NCBI GenBank assembly: GCA_964650405.1
Contig: CAZYTO010000073.1
Location: 1 to 20,679 of the forward strand
Length of the DNA stretch: 20,679 bases
Reading direction: 5' to 3'
From: CAZYTO01 sp964650405
GTDB lineage: Bacteria > Acidobacteriota > Thermoanaerobaculia > Gp7-AA8
The translations under genes and the position numbers were made by a program. Of the stretch, positions 14,294 to 20,679 are shown in pieces (within the stretch, counting starts at the first letter, position 1; every line of letters starts with the position of its first letter). The notes beneath the pieces were generated by a model. It did no database searches. It saw nothing but the letters and a program-made list of their open reading frames with translations, and was not told the DNA's origin.

Positions 14294-14563
14294 TCAGCCT
14301 GCGTTTCGCCGGCGCCGGTCCCACAGAAGCCCCGCCGCCGCGATCACGGCCCAAAACACAGCGCCTGTACTGGCCACGGCCACACGATTGGCCGGATGCG
14401 ATCCGCACGCTTCGAGGAGCCATCGGACCGCGCGGCCGGGAGCGAACACGGTCTGCGGTGGAACGTGAAAGAGCAGCAGCACCGAGATGACGACGACGGC
14501 ACCCAGAGGCGCAAGGACGAGGAGGAAGACCACAAGGAAGGCGGGGTGAGCACGAGCGCCCAT
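14294..14563 (-). CDS. Small two-TM membrane protein, first gene of a pair
   Basis: Protein of 89 aa from the ATG at 14563. Two hydrophobic helices are clear: PAFLVVFLLVLAPLGAVVVI near residues 7-27 and VASTGAVFWAVIAAAGLLW near 62-82, ending in a basic DRRRRNAG tail. No family is recognised. TAGAGT preceded by TGC (extended -10 pattern) lies 8 nt before the ATG, and there is no good ribosome-binding site, so the gene looks leaderless. The second membrane gene follows 29 bp downstream. Confidence 0.6.
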   Translation of the reverse strand: MGARAHPAFLVVFLLVLAPLGAVVVISVLLLFHVPPQTVFAPGRAVRWLLEACGSHPANRVAVASTGAVFWAVIAAAGLLWDRRRRNAG

Positions 14564-14571
14564 GCCCTTCG

Positions 14572-14577
14572 ACTCTA
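14572..14577 (-). promoter_or_regulatory. Candidate extended -10 box of the membrane protein pair
   Basis: TAGAGT preceded by TGC on the minus strand, 8 nt before the ATG at 14563. Confidence 0.45.
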
Positions 14578-14593
14578 GCACGCAGAGGCCGGA

Positions 14594-14615
14594 AGGCCGG
14601 CACGAGCGCCGGCCT
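14594..14615. terminator. Hairpin downstream of the DHCW cupin gene
   Basis: AGGCCGGC (14594-14601) pairs perfectly with GCCGGCCT (14608-14615) around a 6-nt loop, 4 nt from the cupin stop codon. No T tract follows on the minus strand. An overlapping alternative pairing uses the GAGGCCGG at 14585. Confidence 0.5.
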
Positions 14616-14619
14616 CTTG

Positions 14620-14946
14620 TCAATCGACGATGAGCAACTCCGCCCCGACCTCGGTATGCGACCGGTGCGGGCGAACCTCGTCTCCCACGTAGTACGTCAT
14701 CCCCGCGCTCAGCGTGTGACTCGCTCCGTCATCGTGGACGGAAGTGAACACGCCGGAAAGGACGTGGACGATGTGGCCCTTCGAGCACCAGTGGTCGGCG
14801 TGATAGCCGGGAGAGTACGTGACGAGGCGGAGGCGGACGGAGCCCGTCTGGACGGTCTGCCATGTGGCGGTACCGGCTTCGCCGGCGTGAACGGTAGCGG
14901 GAACCCGGGTCCAGTCGATCGCGCCGAAGGGGATGTCGAGAGTCAT
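14620..14946 (-). CDS. DHCW-motif cupin fold protein
   Basis: Protein of 108 aa. A GAGGAG ribosome-binding site lies 10 nt before the ATG. The single cupin barrel has YSPGYHADHWCSKGHIVHVL, in which ADHWC with a following GH is the signature of small DHCW cupins, then LSGVFTSVHDDG and YYVGDEVRPHRSHTEV with further histidines that could hold a metal. Function in this group is unknown; other small cupins bind metals and small ligands. The gene ends at a GC-rich hairpin. Confidence 0.8.
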   Translation of the reverse strand: MTLDIPFGAIDWTRVPATVHAGEAGTATWQTVQTGSVRLRLVTYSPGYHADHWCSKGHIVHVLSGVFTSVHDDGASHTLSAGMTYYVGDEVRPHRSHTEVGAELLIVD

Positions 14947-15035
14947 GGCGATGGTGCTCCTCGTCGTCGTTTGTCGTTCTGCGCGAAGCCTAATCGTGCC
15001 GGCGTCGAGATCGTGTCAGGGATTGGCGAGGGGTT

Positions 15036-15116
15036 TCACGAGCTTTCGCAAACGACCCGGAAGCCGATGCTGAATCCCTGGCCAGCGGGACGCAGGAGCG
15101 CTGGATCATGGCGTCT
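15036..15116 (-). pseudogene. C-terminal stub, possibly of a formylglycine-generating enzyme-like (SUMF1) gene
   Basis: The last about 26 codons before a TGA read PALLRPAGQGFSIGFRVVCE, which resembles the closing IGFRVV strand of FGE-sulfatase (SUMF1-like) domains. Nothing of the domain is seen upstream in this frame, where it runs antisense through a real gene. The match is short, so the assignment is tentative. The rest of the 178-bp gap (14947-15124) holds no other feature I can support. Confidence 0.35.
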
Positions 15117-15124
15117 GGACGGCT

Positions 15125-15337
15125 TCAGCTCTCGCTCTCTTTGAGATAGCGCGTGGCCAACGTTCTTGCCCAGTAGCGCGGAACGGAGTGCTCCTCCTGG
15201 AGAAAGCGCACCGCTTCGGCCGGCTTCTTGTTCTTCGCATCGAATGCCTTCAACGCTTTCATCCAGTGCGCAAGAGGCTTCCCCGTCTTTGCCACGACCT
15301 CTTGGTCGTTCACGTTCCAGTAATCGGCTTTGACCAT
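15125..15337 (-). CDS. DUF4287-like small protein
   Basis: Protein of 70 aa, with one of the best ribosome-binding sites in the window (GGAGGAGGAG just before the ATG at 15337). The sequence has the pattern EVVAKTGKPLAHWMKALKAF, then a KKPAEAVRFLQEEHSVPRYW segment, which matches the DUF4287 layout of TGK, W and a later EHxVxxxWA stretch. These proteins are small, soluble and of unknown role, often linked in annotation to DNA or nucleotide-related contexts, but no function can be read here. It is a short intact gene among gene remnants. Confidence 0.75.
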   Translation of the reverse strand: MVKADYWNVNDQEVVAKTGKPLAHWMKALKAFDAKNKKPAEAVRFLQEEHSVPRYWARTLATRYLKESES

Positions 15338-15363
15338 CGATTCTCCTCCTCCACCTTGCTGGA

Positions 15364-15480
15364 TCACGCCCGGACCGACAACGCGTGCCGGAAGACATTC
15401 TTCGGATCGTAGCGCGCCTTGACCTGCTGCAGACGCGTGTAGTTGTCCCGGTAGTAGAGCGTGTGCGCGGGATGCCGGAG
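15364..15480 (-). pseudogene. C-terminal stub of a berberine-bridge-type FAD oxidase
   Basis: About 38 residues before the stop read HTLYYRDNYTRLQQVKARYD then PKNVFRHALSV. This is the BBE motif that closes FAD-linked oxidases of the berberine bridge family. The FAD-binding domain with its N-terminal part is missing: the same frame further upstream has no family residues and enters a different gene. It is best seen as the remnant of a deleted oxidase gene. Confidence 0.65.
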
Positions 15481-15556
15481 GTGTTCTGCGGCCACCGCGG
15501 CGTAGCACCCGAAAGGCCGTATGCTTGCGCGTCGCCGGCAGCCTTGCCTGCAACCT

Positions 15557-15922
15557 TCAGCGCTTCGCGCGGTACCGTCCGTAACCGGCACGCTCGCAGC
15601 GGCCGTCGCGGGCCATGCGTGTCAGCAGGAGGCGCAGGTTGCGATACGCCTTCTTGTCGTTCCGGACCCCGAGATGGTGCGCGACGTCGCTGGGAGAGAA
15701 CTCCTGATCCGGGTTACGGCGCAGCAGGGTCATGACGGCGCGGCTGTCGTGGCCGCCGATGTACGGCGTGTCCGGCAGGCCGCCAGTGGCGACGGCAAGA
15801 TCGCCCATCACGTCGCGGATGCCGGCGTCGACCTGGGCCAGTTCTCTCTCCAGCTCCTTCCTTCGCTCTTTCAGCGCGAGCAGGCGCGATGAGGCTTCCG
15901 CGGCACGATCGACGTCACCCAT
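15557..15922 (-). CDS. Coiled-coil and winged-helix protein, unknown function
   Basis: Protein of 121 aa from the ATG at 15922. Residues about 5-45 form a charged coiled coil (RLLALKERRKELERELAQVD). After a short linker, residues about 60-121 have a winged-helix-like unit: SRAVMTLLRRNPDQEFSPSD, then VAHHLGVRNDKKAYRNLRLL and RMARDGRCERAGYGRYRAKR. It probably binds DNA as a dimer, but no specific family is recognised. GATACT preceded by TGT (extended -10 pattern) is 7 nt before the ATG, with no Shine-Dalgarno, so a leaderless transcript is likely. Confidence 0.6.
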   Translation of the reverse strand: MGDVDRAAEASSRLLALKERRKELERELAQVDAGIRDVMGDLAVATGGLPDTPYIGGHDSRAVMTLLRRNPDQEFSPSDVAHHLGVRNDKKAYRNLRLLLTRMARDGRCERAGYGRYRAKR

Positions 15923-15929
15923 GTTTCCG

Positions 15930-15935
15930 AGTATC
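15930..15935 (-). promoter_or_regulatory. Candidate extended -10 box
   Basis: GATACT preceded by TGT on the minus strand, ending 7 nt before the ATG at 15922. Confidence 0.4.
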
Positions 15936-16018
15936 ACACGAAAGGCAAGCAGAGCTACACCAATGCGGCACTTTGTTACATTGCCAGATGAAGCTCTGAG
16001 AACGGGCCAGAACCGCAG

Positions 16019-16459
16019 ACATCGATGTCTACCGCCGTTGCATCGACGTAACTAACTGATAAATCAATGTAACTCTCCCCCGACCTGCATGTCACCGTTG
16101 TTACATTAACATCTAGAAGAGTTACATCGATGCCACAAGTTGTGGCATGAATGCGACACTTGTAGGCATCGATGTAACACCTGTAGGCATCCATGCCTAC
16201 GGCCCAGGCATCCATGTCTAGAGCCCAGGCATCCATGCCTACGGCCCAGGCATCCATGTCTAGAGCCTAGGCATCCATGCCTACGGCCCAGGCATCCATG
16301 CCTACGGCCCAGGCATCGATCTCTACGGCCCAGGCGTGGATCTCTGGCCCGCAGGCACGCACCTCTGCGCCAGAGAAAACGACCCGTGCGATCCAGGCCG
16401 TAGCGTACCGGCGCCAGGCATCGATACCTGGACCACTGGGATTGACGTCCACAGCTTTG
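16019..16459. repeat. 21-bp tandem repeat array, about 21 units
   Basis: Cutting from 16019 into 21-bp blocks gives 21 blocks without one indel. The four best units (16187, 16229, 16271, 16292) are identical, starting GCATCCATG and ending GGCCCAG. Units at 16208 and 16250 carry a variant with TCTAGAG, so part of the array has a two-unit (42-bp) period. Units toward both ends are progressively decayed but still in phase: ACATCGATGT at 16019 and GCATCGATAC at 16418. Each unit's first ten bases are near-palindromic, of the form RCATNNATGY. There are no unique spacers, so it is not a CRISPR array. The block at 16460 may be a further, poorly matching unit. Confidence 0.9.
16121..16178. repeat. Long inverted repeat inside the array
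   Basis: GTTACATCGATGCC (16121-16134) is mirrored exactly by GGCATCGATGTAAC (16165-16178). Inside these, ACAAGT (16135-16140) pairs with ACTTGT (16158-16163), so the stem is 20 bp with one bulged A. A separate palindrome, GCCACAAGTTGTGGC, lies at 16132-16146 in the left half and competes with it. Confidence 0.8.
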
Positions 16460-16609
16460 ATGATGCTCGCAGTCATCATGGCAAGCATGTGACCCGTGCC
16501 GCCATCGTTCACAACATCATCGTTCATGCGGATGCGCGGAGGACATGGAGGCGAGCTCAAACCTCCGCGACCTCGCGATCTCCGCGTGACCTCTCTCGCC
16601 GATCGTCTC

Positions 16610-17470
16610 TCATCGGTGATGAGTGGGCAGCCGGCGTCCGAGGCACTCTCCCGCGGCGTGCCGTTGTTCGCGAACGCGAGCCATTGCCTCGACATAATCG
16701 TCGTAGGTCGTGATCTCGCCGTCCAATACCAACCGGCGGGCCGTTGCCACCGCGGCGGCGGCGGCGACGGACAGCCGCGGCGCGAGGCGGTCGAACAACG
16801 CCAGGAGGCGTGCTTTCATGGCCCCGGCCCGGGAGACGTGACCGCTGAGCCCATTCTCGTGAACCCGCCACTCGGCGACGACTTCGCCGGCCGAGCACAT
16901 CGAAAGGCCTCGATCGGCCAGGCGGAGCCACGCGGACCAGTCGTCGAAGTGCTCCACGCCGGCGTCGAAGCCGCCCGCCTCCCGCAAGGCAGCCGTCCGC
17001 ACCAGCACCGAATTGACGTGGGGATTGCAGGTGAGGAGATCGCAGAAACCCACGGGCCCGAAGGCGAGCTGCCGCGTCGGAACCGCGGGAAGCAATACGC
17101 CGCCGTCCGCGGTCACCCGGCGCGTGAGACCGTAGCAAAGGCTGGCGCCGGACCGCCGGGCGGCCTCCAGGAGCGTCGAGATGCGGCCTGGCAAGGCCAC
17201 GTCGTCGTCATCGAGAAAGATGACGTATTCCCCGCGCGCCGCGTCCAGCCCGAGATTCCGCGCGCCGCCGATGCCCAGCCCGTGACCGCGGAGCACGCGA
17301 ACCTCCGGATCCAACGTCTCGGTCGCATCGCCGCCGTCTCCGTCCTCGATCACGAGACACTCCACCTTCGGCCAAGTCTCTCCCCTCACCGACGCAATCG
17401 CCTCGCGAAGGTGACGGGGACGCCTGTGCGTGGTGATGATCGCCGTGACTTCAGGCTGGAGGCGTGCCAT
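16610..17470 (-). CDS. Glycosyltransferase family 2
   Basis: Protein of 286 aa from the ATG at 17470; a TTG at 17488 with AGGG upstream is an alternative start adding six residues. The GT-A fold is clear: VTAIITTHRRPRHLREAIAS, the VECLVIEDGD strand, GIGGARNLGLDAARGEYVIF and the metal-binding aspartate cluster FLDDDD (87-90). A later EHFDDWSAWLRLADRG segment carries the ED-type acceptor/catalytic motif. It transfers a sugar from a nucleotide donor, most likely to a cell-surface glycan, at the cytoplasmic membrane face. The gene starts 45 bp after the stop of the RND permease gene with no terminator between, so co-transcription is likely, although the functional link is unclear. Confidence 0.85.
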   Translation of the reverse strand: MARLQPEVTAIITTHRRPRHLREAIASVRGETWPKVECLVIEDGDGGDATETLDPEVRVLRGHGLGIGGARNLGLDAARGEYVIFLDDDDVALPGRISTLLEAARRSGASLCYGLTRRVTADGGVLLPAVPTRQLAFGPVGFCDLLTCNPHVNSVLVRTAALREAGGFDAGVEHFDDWSAWLRLADRGLSMCSAGEVVAEWRVHENGLSGHVSRAGAMKARLLALFDRLAPRLSVAAAAAVATARRLVLDGEITTYDDYVEAMARVREQRHAAGECLGRRLPTHHR

Positions 17471-17515
17471 GGGTTCGCGGAGAGGCAACCATACCCTATG
17501 CCCTTCCGGCCCCCC

Positions 17516-20500
17516 TCACACCGCCCTCACCACCTCCGCGTCGATCCGCGCTTCGTCCTCCTCCGTCACCTTCCGCCGGAATTTCTCCTGGATGTCGTCG
17601 AAGATCGAATACGCGACTGGCGTCGCTAACAGCGTCAGCAGCAGCGCCAGGGTCTGGCCGCCGATGATGACCGAGCCGATGGTGCGATTGGTGGCAGCGC
17701 CGGTGCCGCTGGAGACGACCAGGGGGATCATGCCGGCCACGAAGGCCAGGGTGGTCATGAGGATGGGGCGGAGGCGGTCCTTGTTGGCCAGCCGGATCGC
17801 CGAGGGGCGGTCCATACCGTGGGCGCGCAGGCCGTTCATGTGATCGACCTGCAGGATGCCGTTCTTCTTCACGATGCCGAAGAGGACCAGCACGCCGAGC
17901 ATGGAAAAGATGTTCAGCGACTGGTTCAGTACCAGCAGGGAGAAGAGGGCGAAGGGGATGGTCAGCGGCAGGGCCAGCAGGATGGTGATGGGGTGGACCC
18001 AGCTCTCGAACTGCGCGGCCAGGATGAGGTACATGAAGACGATCGACAGCAGGAAGGCCACCATGAAGTTCCGGAAGGCCCGTCCCTGCTCGCGCGAGCG
18101 GCCGGTGAAGCCGTACTGGTACTCGACCGGCAGCTTCAACGCCTGCGTCTCATGGAGCAGGTTGTCCATGACCGTCTGCGCGGAATGGCCCGGGGCCATG
18201 TTGGCGGTGAGCATGACCTGGCGCTGGCGGGAGATGCGGTTGATGGACGACGGGCCGGAGCCGTGGGCGACGTTGACGACGTCGCGAAGTTGCACGATGC
18301 GGGCATTGGATGAGGGGACCTGGGCCTGGGTGATGCCCTGCGGGTCCTTGCGGTACTCGTGCTCGGCGCGGACGTGCACTTCGTACTGCTCGCCCCCTTC
18401 GTAGTAGTCGGTGATTTTGAGACCGCCGACGAGGACATTGAGGGTCGAGGCGATGTCCTGCACACGCACGCCGAGGTCGGCGGCCTTGTCGCGGTCGATG
18501 CGCACGCCCAGCTCCGGCTTGCCGGTGATGAGGTTCGTGTCCGGATCGACGACGCCGATGCTCTTCATCTGCTGCAGCTTCGCCAGCAGCACGTCGGAGT
18601 AGTGCTCTAGCTTCTTGAGGTCCGGACCGCCGATCCAGTACATGATCTCGGCGTTCACGCCGCCGCCGAAGGCGTTGACCGGCGACACGTTCGTGCGGAG
18701 GTTCAGACGCGTGTACTGCGGCAGGATGTGATTGCGCACGTCGGCCATGACCGTGAACTGGTCGCGGGTGCGCTGCTCGACCGGCTTGAGCTGGACGTAG
18801 AGCGTGCCGAGGTTCTGCGTGACCTGGGGATCGTCGGCGATGGTCAGCACGGTCGTCTGCACTTCCGGCAACGCGCGAACGCGGCTGGCGACGGACTCCA
18901 TGATCGTCTGCGTCGTCTGCAGGCTGGCTCCCTCCGGCGCGCGGGCCTGCACCTGGAACTGCGACTCGTCGTCCTGGGGGAGGAAGTTCTTGTTGACGGC
19001 CATGCCCAGGGGCACGGTGGCGATGAACGTCAGGATCATCACCACGACGATCACCCAGCGGTGGGCCATCGACCAGTCGAGCATGGCCAGGTAGCCGCGC
19101 TCGATGGCGCCGTAGAAGCCCTTCGACTGGGCGTGGAGCGCGGCGTCATGCTCGATCTCCTCCCGCTTGAGGAAGCGGCTGGACATCATCGGGGTGAGGG
19201 TGAAGGAGACCAGCAGCGACACGGCGATGGCGAAGGCCATGGTCACGCCGAACGAGTTCATGAACCGGCCCACGATGCCGCCCATGAAGGCCACGGGCAG
19301 GAAGACGGCGATGAGCGAAAGCGACGTGGCCAGCACGGCCAGGCCCACTTCCTTGGTCCCCTCCACGGCCGCCTCCATGGCCCCCATCTTCTTCTGCTGC
19401 ATGAAGCGGAAGATGTTTTCCAGGACGACGACGGCGTCGTCGATGACGATGCCCACGGCCAGCGTCAGCGCCAGGAGGGTGATGACGTTCAGGGTGAAGT
19501 GCTCATAGCGCATCGTGGCGAAGGTGGCGATGATGGAGCTGGGGATGGCCACCGCGGCGATGAGCGTGGCCCGCGATCGTCGCAGGTACACGTAGATGGT
19601 GATGCCCGCCACGACGGTGGCCGCCGCCGTGAGAGCGTTCATGGCGAAGTGCTGGTAGGTGATGGTCCCGAAGGAGAGGATCAGCAGCAGCGGTGCGATG
19701 AGCAGGTCCTGCCACTTCGGCGACGAGAGGAAGATCCAGACGATCAGCGCGGCGAAGATCGAGCCGAGGAAGAGGTGCTCCTTCACGGCGTCGACGGCGG
19801 CGTTGATGTAGTCCGACTGGTCGCGCACCAGCCGCATCTGCCAGCCCTTCGGCAGGGTCGACTTCACCTCGGCGATCTTCTCCCGGAGCGTATTGACCAC
19901 TTCGACCGTGTTCGTGCCCGACTGCTTGCGGATGAACATGACCACGGCCGGTTTGCCGTCGACCGAGGCGATCGACTCCGGCTCAGCCACGCTGTCTTCG
20001 ATGTGGGCGATGTCTCCTACCTTCACCACGTAGCCGTTGCTGGAGCTGACCGGGATATTGGCGAAGTCGCCCGGCGAGAGCACGCGGCCGTACGTGCGCA
20101 GCGTGAGGTCGCGCAGACCCTGCTCGACCTTGCCGCCGGGGATCTGCACGTTCTGCGACTGCAGCGCGGCCACGAGCTGGGCGGTGGTGACGCCGACGGC
20201 CGTCATCTTTTCCGTGTCCGCCACGACGTTGATCTGGCGGGGACGGCCGCCGACGATGACCACCTGGCCCACGCCGCTGATCGACTCCAGGCGCCGGCGC
20301 AGTTTCTTGTCGGCGTATTCGGTGATGTCCCGCACCGGCGCCGGGCCGGAGAGGGCGATGGCGATGACCGGGATGGCGTCCGGGTCGATCTTCTGGATGA
20401 GCGGAGGATCGGCGTCCTTGGGCAGGTTGGCCAGGATGGTGTTGACCTTGTCGCGCACTTCCTGCGCGGCCACGTCCAGGTCTTTCTCCAGGACGAACGA

Positions 20501-20679
20501 GACGATGACTTGCGAGGTCCCTTCCGACGAGACCGACTGGAGCTGGTCGATGCCGCTGATCGTGTTGACCGCTTCCTCGATCTTGTCGGTGATGTCGGTC
20601 TCGATCTCCTCCGGCGCCGCGCCGACCAGGCGCGTGGTGATGGTGATCGTCGGAATGTCGACCTTCGGAAAGCGGTCGA
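17516..20679 (-). CDS. RND (AcrB/HAE1-type) efflux permease, 5' end outside the window
   Basis: The frame is open to the right edge: 1053 residues are visible and roughly 30-40 N-terminal residues with TM1 are missing. It is the inner-membrane, proton-driven pump of a tripartite efflux system. Landmarks are the porter region with FPKVDIPTITITTRLVGAAP and a GVGQVVIVGGRPRQINV repeat pattern, the TM4 proton-relay pair in GIVIDDAVVVLENI, the KNFLPQDDE segment after TM7, and a GIVKKNGILQVDHMNG TM10 motif with its Lys. An extra segment (19583-19705) looks like a copy of TM3-TM4. The membrane-fusion partner should lie upstream, off the window. The C-terminus ends EEDEARIDAEVVRAV. The GT2 gene follows 45 bp downstream. 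Confidence 0.93.
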   Translation of the reverse strand, partial: DRFPKVDIPTITITTRLVGAAPEEIETDITDKIEEAVNTISGIDQLQSVSSEGTSQVIVSFVLEKDLDVAAQEVRDKVNTILANLPKDADPPLIQKIDPDAIPVIAIALSGPAPVRDITEYADKKLRRRLESISGVGQVVIVGGRPRQINVVADTEKMTAVGVTTAQLVAALQSQNVQIPGGKVEQGLRDLTLRTYGRVLSPGDFANIPVSSSNGYVVKVGDIAHIEDSVAEPESIASVDGKPAVVMFIRKQSGTNTVEVVNTLREKIAEVKSTLPKGWQMRLVRDQSDYINAAVDAVKEHLFLGSIFAALIVWIFLSSPKWQDLLIAPLLLILSFGTITYQHFAMNALTAAATVVAGITIYVYLRRSRATLIAAVAIPSSIIATFATMRYEHFTLNVITLLALTLAVGIVIDDAVVVLENIFRFMQQKKMGAMEAAVEGTKEVGLAVLATSLSLIAVFLPVAFMGGIVGRFMNSFGVTMAFAIAVSLLVSFTLTPMMSSRFLKREEIEHDAALHAQSKGFYGAIERGYLAMLDWSMAHRWVIVVVMILTFIATVPLGMAVNKNFLPQDDESQFQVQARAPEGASLQTTQTIMESVASRVRALPEVQTTVLTIADDPQVTQNLGTLYVQLKPVEQRTRDQFTVMADVRNHILPQYTRLNLRTNVSPVNAFGGGVNAEIMYWIGGPDLKKLEHYSDVLLAKLQQMKSIGVVDPDTNLITGKPELGVRIDRDKAADLGVRVQDIASTLNVLVGGLKITDYYEGGEQYEVHVRAEHEYRKDPQGITQAQVPSSNARIVQLRDVVNVAHGSGPSSINRISRQRQVMLTANMAPGHSAQTVMDNLLHETQALKLPVEYQYGFTGRSREQGRAFRNFMVAFLLSIVFMYLILAAQFESWVHPITILLALPLTIPFALFSLLVLNQSLNIFSMLGVLVLFGIVKKNGILQVDHMNGLRAHGMDRPSAIRLANKDRLRPILMTTLAFVAGMIPLVVSSGTGAATNRTIGSVIIGGQTLALLLTLLATPVAYSIFDDIQEKFRRKVTEEDEARIDAEVVRAV

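Larger units (their letters stand above)
15976..16527 (-). pseudogene. Possible heptapeptide-repeat reading frame, broken by one amber codon
   Basis: On the minus strand one frame runs through the whole repeat array. It begins at an ATG at 16527 (or 16488) and ends at a TAA at 15976. The central part reads as repeats of GMDAWAV and DMDAWAL, flanked by decayed forms such as EIDAWAV, YIDAYKC and GIDVTLL. A single in-frame TAG at 16267-16269 replaces a Trp codon by one base change. If that codon were TGG the product would have 183 residues. Diverged units still tend to keep I, M or V in the fifth place and D or a polar residue in the sixth, which hints at past coding. No good ribosome-binding site is visible, and the array may not be translated. 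Confidence 0.3.

Noticed and set aside
16140..16403. Plus-strand ORF with HPCLRPR repeats as a real protein
   Set aside because: It starts at TTG without a ribosome-binding site, and is open mainly because 21 is a multiple of three; the minus frame spans more of the array, so I prefer that one if any is coding.
16019..16459. CRISPR array
   Set aside because: Repeats follow each other directly with no unique spacers, and no Cas gene is near.
16496..17629. Long plus-strand ORF of 377 codons
   Set aside because: Antisense to the GT2 gene, whose motifs (FLDDDD and others) are clear on the other strand.
1..20679. tRNA, rRNA or insertion-sequence transposase genes
   Set aside because: No tRNA-like or rRNA-like stretch and no transposase domain was found in any frame that I read.

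Overview
The window is high-GC bacterial chromosome with short intergenic gaps and no rRNA, tRNA or phage genes that I can see. The gene mix suggests a free-living soil or sediment bacterium, possibly Acidobacteriota. That placement is an inference from gene style (S9 glutamyl-endopeptidase-like peptidase, many small membrane proteins, DinB, DHCW-cupin and DUF4287-like proteins), not from a marker gene.

Layout. 1-241: 3' end of a rhamnulose-phosphate aldolase/dehydrogenase-type protein. 246-3329: an SRPBCC-like protein and a secreted S9 peptidase. 3384-6465: an isocitrate lyase/PEP mutase family enzyme, an AraC regulator and a divergent aldo/keto reductase. 6538-7962: a Fis-type HTH stub, a cupin-AraC regulator and a divergent VOC protein. 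8015-10462: a membrane protein with a TTG start set by its Shine-Dalgarno site, a small ORF behind it, a TPR protein and a small membrane protein. 10465-10532: a pair of related hairpins in a convergent gap. 10546-12682: an exported peroxiredoxin, and a DinB-esterase operon on the minus strand. 12837-13637: an AT-richer Mrr-type restriction endonuclease. 13899-15922: small genes on the minus strand (two membrane proteins, a DHCW cupin, a DUF4287-like protein, a coiled-coil/winged-helix protein) mixed with C-terminal stubs of lost genes. 16019-16459: a perfectly phased 21-bp tandem repeat array. 16610-20679: a GT2 glycosyltransferase downstream of an RND efflux permease whose 5' end lies outside the window.

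The most unusual items are three. The first is the 21-bp array: at least 21 units with no phase shift, a palindromic core in each unit, nearly identical units in the middle and decayed units at both ends, and a heptapeptide frame on the minus strand broken by one amber codon. The second is an apparent tandem duplication of the TM3-TM4 segment in the RND permease, placed just before the segment carrying the proton-relay aspartates. The third is that several genes have a TANNNT -10-like hexamer 6-8 nt before the start codon and no Shine-Dalgarno, so they are probably leaderless, while other genes in the window have good Shine-Dalgarno sites.

All domain calls were made by eye from translated sequence. 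No database search or alignment was run.
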